DNA from: Epiperipatus broadwayi
Taxonomy: Eukaryota; Onychophora; Udeonychophora; Euonychophora; Peripatidae
Direction: 5' to 3'
NCBI GenBank assembly: GCA_028023455.1
Contig: JAQFVV010000350.1
Span: 246,001 to 310,000 of the forward strand
Length of the DNA stretch: 64,000 nt
Shown here: positions 24,250 to 36,935 of the stretch, piece by piece
Layout of the letters: every line of letters begins with the position of its first letter
How positions within the stretch are numbered: position 1 is the stretch's first letter
Translations under genes and position numbers: made by a program
Notes under the pieces: model-generated
Told to the model about the DNA's origin: nothing
Databases searched by the model: none
Seen by the model: only the letters and a program-made list of their open reading frames with translations

Positions 24250-24760
24250 GACACTTATTGAATTCCCTTTCAGTACAGAAAAGAAGTAGAAATTCAATTA
24301 CAGCAGATGATTGTGATAATTGAGAAATGCCCCTCTCAATGTAACATCTATTTAATGGTGGTAAAAGATAAAGATGGATCAGTACAATTATGCTTAGATG
24401 CAAGAAAACTAAACAAAATTATGGTACCTGAGAGAGACATTCCATCACCCATCCAGAAATTGTTTAATAAATAAGACTATTTTTCAACTGGGGATCTCAT
24501 ATTCATCTATTGGCAAATATTGCTACATCCATAGGATTGCCCTCCAATATGGCAGATACATATTTGTATTTAAACACATGTCTTTTGGGATGAGAAATAG
24601 CAATACAGTGTTATCAAGATTCCTGGATCCGATATTGTGCCAAAAACTAAATGATATTATGATATGCTACAATTGATGAGGTTGTTATTGCCTCTGAAAG
24701 TTGTAGTAAACACATAGAACACATTTATATTTTTTTAGCAGAATGCAAAGAAAAAATATC
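24250..24760 (+). pseudogene. Gypsy reverse transcriptase remnant
   Basis: Frame starting near 24270 gives RKEVEIQLQQMIVIIEKCPS, VQLCLDARKLNKIMVPERD, IPSPIQKL and DYFSTGDL. These correspond to the Gypsy RT blocks (FR.CVDYR.LN, T..D.YPLP.I, FS.LDL..GYWQI). Further on are YWQIL and a FKHMSFGMRNS-like stretch equivalent to F.RMPFGL.NAP. The YxDD region near 24650 is degraded to LNDIMICYN. Several stops and frameshifts. Confidence 0.82.
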
Positions 24761-25019
24761 ACCATTTATTTGCAAAAGAGCTGCCTCAGAAATTTGTGGG
24801 GAAATTTGATCAGTGGAGAAGGGATCAAACTCCATCTTAACAAAAATATCTGGCATTTCAGAACTTCCACAGACTCACAAATAAAAAACAGATGCGATGC
24901 TTCATGGGGTAATGAAACTTCTATCATAGTTTTACCATAATTTTGCTAAGAATGTCATCTTACTCCTCCTAGTTAAAAAAATCAGCAGTGAAACTGGCCT
25001 TTAGCACAAGAACAAAACT

Positions 25020-25450
25020 TCAACTTCATCAAGGTAAACTTTCTCAAAGCTATTATGTTCTCACATTCTGATTTTTTATTGTCCATTTCACCTTTAAAGT
25101 GATAGCTGCCAGCAGGGATTGGGGTTGGTACTATTTTAGAAAGATGAAAGTTAAAGGCCTTGTAGTATATTTCTGTAGACAGACTCTTAAGTGTGTCAAA
25201 TTAAACTTTAAGAGTGTCAAATTAAATTATCTTGTCACAGAAAAGAAAGCCTTAATAATTGCCTGTAGAAAGTTCAAACAATTTCTAATAGAGTATGAGG
25301 CCATTATCATCATAGACTTAAATAACTACCTGAATAATGACCAACTGATTAGGTTGAGTTTGTTCCTGCAAAAGTTTATAAATTTACTTCATTGTCTAGG
25401 TGTGAGAATGTTATGGCAGATAACTTGAGTTGACATCCAATGTGGAAAAT
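25020..25450 (+). pseudogene. Gypsy RNase H remnant
   Basis: Gives VIAASRDWGWYYF (equivalent to the TDAS..G.GA block, with the first Asp replaced), GLVVYFCRQTLKC (V.F.SRTL), LNYLVTEKKALIIACRKFKQ (NY..TEKE.LA.V....KFR.YL) and AIIIIDLNNYLN (..I.TDH.AL). The domain order after RT fits Gypsy. There is a short internal duplication, AAACTTTAAGAGTGTCAAATT repeated with small changes near 25205 and 25190. Confidence 0.78.
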
Positions 25451-25699
25451 TCATTTATAACTGCCATATCCCTCATTGTAGATGAATTAGTGAAACAGGA
25501 ACAAAATCTACACCAACTCAGAAGAGCTGACTCAAAATACAAGCACATAATCATTATCATAAGCAAAGATGAGACATCATTGGGAAATACTTATTCCCAA
25601 ATAATATGACAAATTTACAAGATGGAGATTGACCTATTGTACTACAAAACAGGATATCCTTAAAATGCATGGAAATTACTAGTCCCAAAGGAGGTGGGA

Positions 25700-26690
25700 T
25701 ATTGCCTAGTCATATATGTTTATTGTCTCTAAGGACATTGTGGATATAGAAAAGTGAAACAAGTCATAAGAAGACTTCCATTGGCTGGGGATGTATTCAT
25801 ACATACTTAAAACATAAAAATGTTAGGTTTGTTCTAACACTAAACCTACCAGTAAATCAAATGTGGGACTTGGCCACTCCATTTTCCCCATGGCCCAAAC
25901 AAGTTACTCACTGTAGATCATTGTGGATCCCTGCCACCTTTCAAATGGTTCATATTTTTGTAGTCATAACATATTCTCCAAATATGTGACTGCATACCCA
26001 TTATAGCAACAGACAACCACAGTACTATATCAGGTCCTCCAGTAGAAACTTTCTGAATGTAGGAAAATGCTGGACTATTCTTGCAGACCATGGATTCCCA
26101 TTCATGTCCAAAGAATGAAAGCTATAGTTGGAAAAACATCAAATCCAACATATCCTGACTTCCATATGGAAACCCCAATCAAACCCATACAAGTGGATCA
26201 TAGATGAAACTAAACTGATTGTTTCACACATATGTGGGTAGACACCACCAGGGTTGCCTAAACCATATGAGAATGGTAGTAAAGTACATCAATAGGACAT
26301 ACAATGAATCAATCAGATTTATATCTATGCACCTCCATTTTAGAAAATGGCCATTTCCTAATTGTCATCCCATTCCAAGTTGCTCCAGAAGAGATTATGT
26401 AACTGTAACTAGACAAGGACATGGATATATTTGGGATAAACTGTAGAAAAATATAGGACATAAGAAATCCAGCATCCATACCAATTCAGTTTGGGGGACC
26501 AGATTTTGGTTTGAACACTCCAAAAGAGTAAACCTATACATAACCAGTACAAAAATGACTCTGTCATTATTTGAAAAAAGTGTGGCAATAATGCTTTTGT
26601 GTTGGAAGGAGATTAGGGCATCAAGGAACCTATAATACTAGGTATCTCAAACCATATAAAATCAGGCAGACTACCAGACTTAAAAAGGAT
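25700..26690 (+). pseudogene. Gypsy integrase remnant
   Basis: In several frames: GHCGYRKVKQVIRR (zinc-binding N-terminal region near 25737), FVVITYSPNM (FVVVDRFSKM block near 25955), ILADHGFPFMSKE (S/ADRG..F.S block near 26075) and QHILTSIWKPQSNPY (H..TS.YHPQTNG block near 26150). A C-terminal DLKRIGRTHN segment near 26680 is followed by no recognisable LTR. Multiple stops. This closes the Gypsy protein series. Confidence 0.78.
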
Positions 26691-26810
26691 TGGCAGAACC
26701 CACAATTAGTGAAGTTTTCTCTCCTTTTGCCAGATCAACAAAATTATTTCACCCTTTTCTTTATAATTTTTTTTGTGTACTTGTTTTTATTTATTTGCCT
26801 TTAACTGATT

Positions 26811-26812
<2 letters not shown>

Positions 26813-26900
<88 letters not shown>

Positions 26901-26985
26901 CAAGTCAGGCAAGCTGACTATATGTAATAGTAATAAGTAGGAACTTTTATATATATATAGAGGGGGGGGAGAGAGAGAGAGAGAA
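26813..26985. repeat. (TA)n and short (GA)n microsatellites
   Basis: An uninterrupted (TA)n tract of ~83 bp at 26813-26895 lies just 3' of the Gypsy integrase remnant. A G-run followed by (GA)n lies at 26961-26983. The TA tract yields an Ile/Tyr-repeat open frame of no biological meaning. Confidence 0.95.
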
Positions 26986-26989
26986 ACTC

Positions 26990-29900
26990 CACAAGAAAAT
27001 AACTACTGCTATACACTCAAGTAATATGTATGCATGTATTTTATGAATTTTTAATTACTTATACATCTTTAATTCTTTTATTTAATATTTTTTTGAAAAA
27101 TAGCTTATTAAATTTATGTTTTTGAAAACATGGATATGGACAAAAGAACATAAAAGAGACTACATATATAATTCTAAGAGGCATTGTTTATACTTTTTTA
27201 GAAATAGGTAGCATTCTTTCAGTCAGGATAAATATGTGGAAAATGATCTTTGATATACTAACTCATACACAGTGGCAATACAATTTATATGGGGAGATGT
27301 ACTTCATTAATAGTTATATTGCTCAAGACATATGCACTAGCAGAGATGTCAATTGTTTAATATTGCATATCAGAATATATTTTTTATAATGGAATAAGCT
27401 AAACTAATCATTGTTATTTTTTAAAAACATTGCATATTCTGTTATCAAAAAGAGCACACTGTGAAATCTATCATTTTCAAAATATTTTTGTAATGAAGTA
27501 TAAAATATTTTTTTTAGAAACAAACTATCACAGTTAATATAAAATTATATCATCATTATTAACAAGATTTACTAAACAATATTTTGCAGTCAGTATGGTT
27601 TGGGACCTAGCACAATAATTCTACACTTGATAAAAATATACAAGCATGCATTTAAATTTTAAATTATATAAAATGATACATTTATTATTATATCCAAATT
27701 CTAGCATTAATGTTTATGCATTTATATGGAGTAAATATATTTTCAATTTTTAGCAATTATCCAAATAAATTTTTAATGCTGTGCATTATAATCAAGGCAA
27801 AGCTAATATGTTGTTTATTAACACTGTAATTCATTATTTATTTAAGCAATTACTTAATATTATAGAATTAATATTATGCTTCTACTGTGTTATGCTATAA
27901 ATATGATATACATCAATGAAAATGCATTTGGCTAGTTATTAAAGATTGAACATATATTTGCTCCACAACAGAAGCTTAAATATGAATACTAGAAATTGAA
28001 TAACACAAATATATATAGCAGAATTACTTGTACATTATTTATTATTAAGATTAAATTTAGTTCATTGAGAAAGATATAAGACTAATTATAGTCTTATTCT
28101 GTATTTGGTAATAAGTTCTGAATATTTAATAATAGAATTGCATTAAAGTCAAACAATTATCAGTACAGATAAATTTCCTATATTAAATAAAATGGCTCTA
28201 GTCTTATTGTTATATGTAGAAATTGTATCCATTGATTATTATAATGTATTTGAATTTAATATCTATTTTAAGAGAGAAAAAGTCGAAAGAAAAAATTTAA
28301 GCTTGTTCTGAAATTTGTCAATAAGTAATTTATTAAGATACTCAAACTTTATCTCAAGAAATTCTACTGTTTTTTTTTTAAAAAAAGAGGCACTTTTACA
28401 TTCTGCTAGAATTGTTCTATGTAAACTCATCTCACATCATTAAGTTTTTATATTAAATATGTGACCTTATGATATTCTAAAAATCTTTTAATTATAATAA
28501 GGGACTGCTAGGATATTTGTTTTTTATAATATACATATTAGATCATCACTAAATAAATATACTCAATATTTTAATAAATGTCAGCAAATAAACTTGTTAA
28601 AAAAAATTAAATTGAAAAAATAAGTTTCTGAAAAATTTAGAAAAAATATTTTATTAGATTATTTAAAAAAACATTTATTGCCAAAGAGTATTCAATTATG
28701 ATTTCCACAGATGCTATATTATTTATTCTTTAAAATTTCTAAACATAATTTACTTTTATTATCTGTGAATTGTCTTATAGTTTAATATTTTAGGGAAAAA
28801 TAATTTGCAAGGGACTCACTGAAAGATGGTGCAGAAAACAATTTGCACAGTTCCAATTATAGGATAACTCATAAACCTTTATGCATATCAAACTACCCTA
28901 ACATATATTATCTTTCTTCCTCATATAATATTAAGTCTCAAGTGAAACATAATTATTCTTCTACCTATTTTCATTTCTTAAAATAATTGTTTAATTTGTG
29001 GATTTTAATTGTTTATCCTTATATAACATTGCAATGCATACATCTTATATTATATTGCTATCATTCCAACTTCTAAAGATGAATAACTAATTTATATTGC
29101 AATAAACCATGAAGTGATTTGACAAAACCTGGCTTTAAAAAATCTATTATTATAAATATAGAGATTAAAATAATAGTTATATTTCAAATAAGTAAAAGCT
29201 AACCTTTTTTTAAAAAAAAAAACCGTATTTATAGCTTTACAAAACACAAAAATAAATTAATCAAATAAGCATAATTATAAATTATAAACATGCACACATT
29301 TTATATAAACAAACATATATATTAAATGATTTAACTATATTTTTATATCTTTATAATAGTTTGTATTTGTTTTATTCTTATATTTTTCTAATTTTCAACA
29401 ATAGGTTTCTATATTTATAATTTGTTCAGATTTTGTAAGTAATCAATTTAGATCCCAAATATGTATTGAAGCAGTCAATCTTAGTTTAAGATTGTGCTTC
29501 ATGGTTCTATCCACTTAACAATTACTAACCCATGTTCAAACCTCATATTCCATCCTGCTCCTTTAGTTGTGTAAATATATTTTATGTATATATTTGAGAT
29601 GCATGCCTAAAATTTATAAAGTTTAACTTTACAATTTTTTTTATTTATTATTATTAATTTTTTTTAAATTAAAATTAAAGTATATTAGATGCAGTTCATA
29701 TATATAATACAAGAGCAAATATACTAACAAAATATTAGTTTTATAAATATTTTATTATACATTATTTATAAAGTTTTTTCTTTTTAAATTGTTTTTTTTT
29801 AAATCCAAGACGGAAAATGCGACCGTTAATTGTCCAAAAATAATTAAAGGAGTGGAAATTTAATATTGTTTCAGTTTTGGGAAAGAATTTCTAATTAAAG

Positions 29901-31134
29901 TTTACTCAAAATAAAAAGGGAAATCAGATTAAGGGTTTGTACTTTTGTTATTAACATTTTTGTCAAATCTATTTCCAATCTGGAGATAGATTTGAGTATA
30001 TTTTTGGACATTTATCTGATAATTGTATTTCCCAGAACAATGGACAAAGAAATGTAAGATTTTGTTAGATCAGAGATTAGATTTTAGGCTAGAAGTAAGA
30101 AATTAAAAGCATTCCTCAAATACCTGAGAGGAGTATAAAATGGGCTAATTTTGACCACCAAAGGTTAGCTACTATTGAGACAACTGTACTGTTAACATAA
30201 CTCATGCTTTTTTGAAATCTAAAAATGATGTTTGAATAGAAATTCCAACATTTTTCTGACCCATGGGGGTCATCTTCTACTGCTGTACCATCCTGCCCAA
30301 AGAATAAAGTAAAAGCCCAACCTGAGAACAATGGAATGCTGAATAAAAGCTTGCTGTTACCTAAGAACTCGCATGGATCTTTGAATTGCCATGCACAAGG
30401 TGGACTTTCAAAATGGTCTCTTACAATTGTGCAAAGCAACTAATGATTTTCATATTGCCACCTGAAAGTAAATCTAGTTTAACTAATCTTAAATCCTGCT
30501 ATCAAGATTTCTCCTAATGTATTGTTTAATTTTATTTCTTTTTAAGTAATATGTAAAATGTAAATTGTTCTCAAATGATTTTTTTATTTAATCATTTCTC
30601 ATATGCTCTAACTTTCTTTAACTTTGGTGTGGTCAATTATTTATATGTAGTTATTACTTGATTTTATATGCATGCTTTTATTATTAATATGCCAATCTCA
30701 AGCAATCTGACAAGATGAATTTCTCAAAATCTTTTATTTCCTTCTTTTTATTAAACCTCCATGAATTAAGGTTATTAACATTCCCTCAGTATGGTCACCA
30801 GATTGTTTTTATGAGTCATCATTTTATCTTGTGTTTTTAGTATAAAAATTGTTATTTGTTCAACTCCAAATAGAATGAAGTACAGGGTAAATCCATAGTT
30901 GAAGTTAATTAACACTTTGAAAGCTTTTAAAATATTAGTTTAAATTCTGAAAAGGTGACATATTAGTTGTTTTCTATACAACTGCTAATTTTCTTTTATT
31001 TTTTCATACTTTTAAATTATCAAATATTTAAATATTCTAGTTAGTATAAAATACAAAGGTGGGATTGAATTACTTTTAAATAGTAGAAAAGGGAAGGGGG
31101 TAAATTTTACTGTTTCTTTTACTAAATAAATTTT

Positions 31135-31137
<3 letters not shown>
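26990..31137. other. Long AT-rich stretch, no gene recognised
   Basis: About 4 kb without a transposon protein or convincing exon. 29460-29580 contains TATTGAAGCAGTCAATCTTA and CCATGTTCAAACCTC, related to the possible SINE at 16.4 kb. A 107-codon minus-strand open frame at 30116-30439 has mixed composition (Trp/Cys/Phe present, not low complexity), but I recognise no domain and no splice context. Confidence 0.5.

Positions 31138-31187
<50 letters not shown>
31138..31187. repeat. (TA)n microsatellite
   Basis: Uninterrupted TA repeat of about 48 bp. Confidence 0.95.
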
Positions 31188-31190
<3 letters not shown>

Positions 31191-31970
31191 CAGCATAGCA
31201 TATTATTTATCTAAATTATGGCATTCAAACAGGGGTCAAGTTTTATAAAGCAGTAAATCCTATTCCATGTTATTAGTGACATTCAGCCATACTGCATTAC
31301 TGACATTCAGTTCATCTTCGTGAATATATATATATTGAAGCTGAAAATACAGTACATATTTCTGCTTCACCTAGTGCTAATGTCATCAGCACTAGTATGG
31401 GTTTGAACCCAATATAGTATATTAACTGATACCCATCTCATAATAGGTGGTAGTAGGTGTATCTTATAATCAATATAATCTTTTATCTAATTTATATTTC
31501 ATTAATTCATATTTCATGATTAAAACTAACCTTGTTATAATAGTTTATTTATTTTATATTTGTAGAAAATGTATATTGTGTTTATTTTATTAAATTGGCA
31601 TTGAAATAAATAATTGAATCCGAGATATCTATAAAATGTTACAAATATTTTAAATTCTTTTATTAAAGTTCATTTTTTTTCAATTAATTAGTTGGTAACA
31701 TTTTATATTTATCTTTTGATAAATGTACATGAAAGGATCAATTATGTAAACAATCTAATATTTGTAAGGAATATTTTGTAAATTTCTACTTAAATTTTAT
31801 ATCAAATATTAGGTTTGAAAGTCATCCTATTATTTATAGAATGCACCAAATTCCTAAAATTTTTGTGAATAAAATTTACATTTTTTAAATTTAAATCTTA
31901 ATTAGATAGACTTTGTTAATACAATGACTAATAACCTTAATCATGCTTGTTACTATTTTCTTTTAATTAG
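31188..31970. other. AT-rich DNA with a possible SINE relic
   Basis: 31320-31430 contains TATTGAAGCTGAAAATACAG, CTGCTTCACCTAGTGC and AGTATGGGTTTGAACCCA; the last resembles a pol III B box and matches the inverse of GCATGGGATTCAAACCTGGG at 39320. The rest is AT-rich without features. Confidence 0.4.
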
Positions 31971-31974
31971 CAGA

Positions 31975-32415
31975 ATGAACCCTTGGGGCATGTTTACTGC
32001 CAGATTGTACATTTCCCACCCAGGCAGACACCAACCTCAGAGAACCACTTAGAGAAATTGCAATTGGTAGTTGTCAATATAGATTGAATCCTAATAGATA
32101 AGACTGGATCAGATAAATAGTAAAAAAATTGATAAAAGATGGAAGAACAGTTCACTGAAGAGAGTTGATTAGTGTTTATAGTAAATTGTGCCTAAAGAAT
32201 GATGGGATGAAAAGATCGGCCATTTGCTTGTCAGAGCTCTGTTCCATCAGCTCATCACAATGCCATTCCAGTGCTTTCAACACCTAGCCTGGAGACTGTA
32301 CAGTGTCATGGAAGCCTGCTAAATGATCTGATTTTATAACTGCCTGTTTCTACCGATTGGTTCTGAGATAACTTCCAATTTGCTGCAAGCCTCTGATTCT
32401 AACTTACTTTGTTTT
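31975..32415. other. GC-richer island of unknown nature
   Basis: An ~440-bp block with clearly higher G+C and complexity than its surroundings (GGGGCATGTTTACTGCCAG, CACCCAGGCAGACACCAACC, CTTGTCAGAGCTCTGTTCC, TAGCCTGGAGACTGTACAG). No long open frame, splice-bounded exon or second copy was found. It could be a UTR, a noncoding conserved element or an old transposon. Confidence 0.35.
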
Positions 32416-33690
32416 TTAAATCAATACTAATTTATATTATATATATATATCTGTAATGTTTATACAATTTAATTTTAAAATGCGTCTTTTAATTTTTTCC
32501 TCTTAAATTTAAAAATATCAATTCTTATAAAAATATCACTTTATTTTGATGCGGCAAATTTAAATTAATTTTTTTGTTGGTTTATTTATAATATTGATTT
32601 ATTGAAACTGCCAAGATAAAACTCAATGAGCAATTAACTTTAAAACCTCTCCCTCTTATTTTCTCCAGTTAAAAATCATTTTAGAAGACTTATTTCCATT
32701 AAATTAATTAATAGAGAAAGCTCATTTAGTTTTGTACCTCATATTATAAAGTTATTTTTAAATGATTGAAATTATTTTAAAAATTAGATATCTTGTTATT
32801 ACCTCCAACTTAAAAGTGCCTCATAATTATCTCTGAGAAAATAATATACTTTATTAAATCATTTAAGTAAAATATATCACAATTTCTGTAAACCAAATAC
32901 CTTAAAAGAGAATTAGCATTTATAGATTTCATACATATATATTTTTGTTTGTGCCAGTAAAATATTAAAATTGTGATGTACAATTTATTATGCTGTATGT
33001 TGTCAAACTTCACCAGAAGTGAGTTTGATATTCAATGCCCATCTATGTTAATTAAAAGACAGACTGATTTTGTAATCCTCAATAATAAACTATTTGATAA
33101 CTCACTAATAAATAAAATATTTGGAAAGTGTGGAAAACGATTTATATTTTAGTTTTAATTCTTGCCTTCTCTTTTATATTATATTTTATGATTCATTCAT
33201 TAATGACCTAAGGTTTCTGGGGATTTTCTATTATGTCAGGGAGCTGATTATTTTATTCAGGAATTAATTTATTATGATTGTTAGTGATCCACTATCTATA
33301 TGTATATGTCTGGGGCATTATGTAATTTATAGTTACAACCATTTTTTTAATATTATTGTTATTGCTTTGCTAATTATATCTTAGGACCTTTGGAATTTTA
33401 AATATGGCCATTCCAATCTTTTACTTTCCTTCAAAGTAGACATGTTTCCTACTAAGGGTCCCTTTTTCAGACATTGCCATTAAAATGTATATGGGAAGTC
33501 CAGAACATCAAATTTATTATTACATTTCAGAGATGTTTTGGCTGGAGGGCCATTTCTCTCATCATCTACCTGTAGATACCAGGGATTTCTTTTCACAAAG
33601 TCACCCAAAAGTTCATAACAGACTTCATTTATTCTTTTGTTGTAATCTATAATATCATACTGCCTTTATCATTCTATATATATATATATT
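32416..33690. other. AT-rich DNA, nothing recognised
   Basis: No gene or repeat family recognised. 33420-33650 is slightly more complex sequence (GGCTGGAGGGCCATTTCTC) without a coding frame. Confidence 0.45.
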
Positions 33691-34600
33691 CTAACATCTT
33701 CCGTTTTGCTAGGCGTCTACACGCTAATATAAACTGTGTGTGAGTTGATCAAGCTATGTCAAAAAAGAAGAGTTATATTTCTATTCTAAAAACATAGCTA
33801 TATTTCCTGATCAACTCGGCCTATTAATTGTTGAGAATTGTGCTATTGACGAAATCAGCTTTTAATTTATTTAATCTGGGTGCCAGAATTCCCAAGAATT
33901 CGCTGAAATCGTCATATAACATCTCACAAATAAAAAAAAACTTTTAAACTAATCGGTATTACATCATACCGTAACGAGAATTATTTTTTTTAAGATTATT
34001 ATTCCTGGGCTTATTCAAACATATTGGCAAAGGTAAATTACATTTTTAAATCTTATTAAACTACTAATAGATTTAATAATAAAAAATAATAACTATTATT
34101 AATAACGCACAAATGAAAATTGATATTAGAAATATTTTTATTCTAATAGATAAAAAATGTTTGAAATAAATTATTTATCAAATAAAATGGAGAGAACACA
34201 CTTGTTTGCAAATGTTACTTTTGTCACAATCAGGATAATGAAGCATAACTTACGGGTAAGTTTTGTGAATTCAGTAGTAGATAACTATGCATAGTTTTTC
34301 GGAGTTGAATTGAGCTCAAGGCCTTTGATTATTAGTTGATCTTGGTGCTGGTTCCATAGGCTAGTTGTGTAAGCTTCTCTGGTGTCCATCGGTAATGATG
34401 TCAGCTAAAGCTCCGGTCTACTCTCGTATGAATAACTTTTTCATCGTAGAGTGGTCTGGATTCTCTAATCCAAAACCAACCAAAAGAATATCAGCTAAAC
34501 CAAGATGTTCTTCAAACTGATCTCTGCCTTTTATACTCTCTAGAGGCCCAGTTTTCCGACTTCTGTTCATATCTTTTGTTTGTCAAAATATCCGTTGATA
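33691..34600. other. Higher-complexity region with an interrupted inverted repeat
   Basis: GAGTTGATCAAGCTATGT (33742-33759) faces ACATAGCT...TGATCAACTC at 33792-33820. The following ~700 bp has more CpG and balanced composition (GAGCTCAAGGCCTTTG, AGCTCCGGTCTACTCTCG, CTCTAGAGGCCCAGTTTTCC) than its neighbours, but no open frame longer than a few dozen codons. Unclassified. Confidence 0.35.
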
Positions 34601-34869
34601 ATCTTATATATTCTTTACAAAATTTATGTTACAAAGTCTCTATTTTTTTTTTATCAAGTTTTTCGGCCATGTTTTTGGAATTCTTTTGTTCTCTCTAATT
34701 CTACTTTTATTTCTAGTTAAGTAAAAAAAAAATATGAAAGAAAAATTTAACTTTCATTGTATGTTATTTTTTAAAAAAAAAAATTAGTCAAAAAAAAATG
34801 TAAATTTACTTTTATTTTTTTAGCTTTTACCAAATGCCAATATATTTGCAACGTATATAAATAAACGTT

Positions 34870-34872
<3 letters not shown>

Positions 34873-34901
<29 letters not shown>
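34873..34901. repeat. (AT)n microsatellite
   Basis: Short uninterrupted AT repeat of about 28 bp. Confidence 0.9.
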
Positions 34902-34904
<3 letters not shown>

Positions 34905-35559
34905 CTGAAATGCTCTCTGCCAAGATGGCATGTCCTTTATCAACCAACCCAATTAATTAGTAAAATCTACTATATAATTGTCAATTATTTATTTAAGAAC
35001 TATTTTGCTTTCTACACTCATTATAGACAACTGATTTAAATGTAATAGTGTTTTAAATACACATCGCTCATGTCTTGTTATTTATATATAGAATAGATTT
35101 ATTTGTAATTTTTTAAAGAGGGCTAATGATATTTTATTGATGATTGGTTCTTGGCAAACCAATTAACAAATTTTATATTGTTATCAAAGCCGCATCAAAA
35201 TGAATTCAAGAAATATAATAACCTAGTTGTATAAACAAAACTCAACATATTTTGTATAACAATAACTCAATTCCTTAATAAATTCCTGCAATATTATTAT
35301 TTTAAATTAGCTAAGTTTGTCATCACTCCAAATCTCTAATATTAATTACCCTAGTTATTTATAATATTTCTTTGATTTAAATTCACTTCTTTGTAATGTT
35401 GCCAGAAAGAATTATAATTATTATGGCTCAAACCCTTAGTAATCAATATCAAATTGCATCTGTACCATTCTGCAATCATCAGAATTCACTAAATCATTAA
35501 TTTCTCATATACACCCTTTATTTTGAGTCTCTTTGTGAACCATGACCTCCACCTGGGAG

Positions 35560-35945
35560 GAAATAAAACCAAGGACTGCTAGTGTCATTACAAATGTTGT
35601 CCATTAGTCAGAGAAGCAATAGTTTAGGCAAATAGGTTAGGATTCACCATTCCCTGACATCTGTATGTTGTGTATAGTTTGATTCAAGGTACTTTTGCTT
35701 GGATTATTGGTCTTGTTGAATGAATACATGATTTTGACAGGCACAATATATGTGCTTCTAATCTGGGGATTGCGATAGGATCAAACCCATAGATTTCTCC
35801 TTATGTCCTGTCCCATGGATAGTTGACCTTCCTCGGACCTAGTCCATATAAAAAGGCCTCTGTGCATCAGTGAATCCACACTATGCCTAACTACTTTTCT
35901 CTAAGCACTGCCCTAAGAAGGGAATCTTAGATTTTGTTTTCGTCC
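35560..35945 (+). repeat. SINE-like repeat (second copy)
   Basis: 35620-35750 aligns with 19430-19565 (GGCAAATAGG, CCCTGACATCTGTATGTTG, GTTTGATTCAAGGTACTTTT, TTGCTTGGAT, AATACATGAT). Downstream, 35760-35945 contains GGGATTGCGATAGGATCAAA and a small hairpin (CTAAGCACTGCCCTAAG / GGAATCTTAG). No protein is encoded. SINE identity is inferred from repetition, short length and similarity to the B-box copy at 36.8 kb. Confidence 0.5.
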
Positions 35946-36784
35946 AGAAGCACAACTTTTCTGTTATTTCTTCACCATTATATCTGCACCACCACTTCTT
36001 CATTTATTTATTTTTTTTGATTCATGACCCAGTTTTGATGTTATAATATTAAAATTGTGTTCTGCTCAATTATATATATATAAATTCTGAATACCCCTAG
36101 CTTATTAATTAATAATGTTATTTCAGTCTTATACAATCTCACCATGGTAATTTGTTATTTCTGTATTTAAGAGTATATGCCTTGTGGAAAATAAAGCATT
36201 CTTCTTACCAATGTTAATTAAAATAATTTTCAATAAATAGTTTGTCATATAATCAAATATAATTTTTCAAATGTATTTTATTCATTTTTATGACCTCAGT
36301 GGTGTGAAAATAGTTTCTCTTATATATGTAATGAATCTCGGAATGCTCCCTGAAATAATGTTAGTCAGTGTTTCAGAACTATAATACAAAGCATTAATAG
36401 CAATCCTATATAATCCTTTTTATAAATAATTGGCATCTTAATACCCACCAAAGATGTGTGTTAAATTATATATACTATTTAGTTAATAAAAGAGCATATG
36501 AGAACCCTTAGCATGAATTTCAACATGTAATTATCTACCATTTGGTAGACCACTCATTCACACAAACATTAATGTATATAATAATTTGTCATGTTATTAA
36601 ACTGTTTTATTATTTATTTTATTAAGTAGTTCGAATTCCTTTTTTTCCATTTCCACACATACATCCATGCATATGCCTATAGTAGTTAAGTAATAATATA
36701 GTTAATATTAAATCTCATTGTCTTCTCTGCTCTGCTAATGAGCCAGATTTTAAAATAAATTCTCATGTGCCATCATTATATGTT

Positions 36785-36935
36785 ATTCATTAGGAGTTTG
36801 ATCTGAGGCTTGGGGAATGGGTTCGAATCCAGATTGGTCCCTGACGTAAATCTCAGGCTTGATTGGGTTTGAAGTACATTTCGTGAGTTCCAGCTCATGT
36901 TAGATGACTCAACATATTTTGACCAGTACAGTATA
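36785..36935 (+). repeat. tRNA-derived SINE candidate
   Basis: Contains GGGTTCGAATCCAG at about 36820-36833, a perfect pol III B box (GGTTCGAATCC). After ~35 bp follows GATTGGGTTTGAAGTACATTT, shared with the SINE-like copies at 19.5 and 35.7 kb. The A-box region (GATCTGAGGCTTGGGG) is diverged. Confidence 0.55.

Noticed and set aside
30116-30439. 107-codon minus-strand open frame with ordinary amino-acid composition
   Set aside because: No domain recognised, no splice sites identified around it and no second copy; left as a note rather than a gene.
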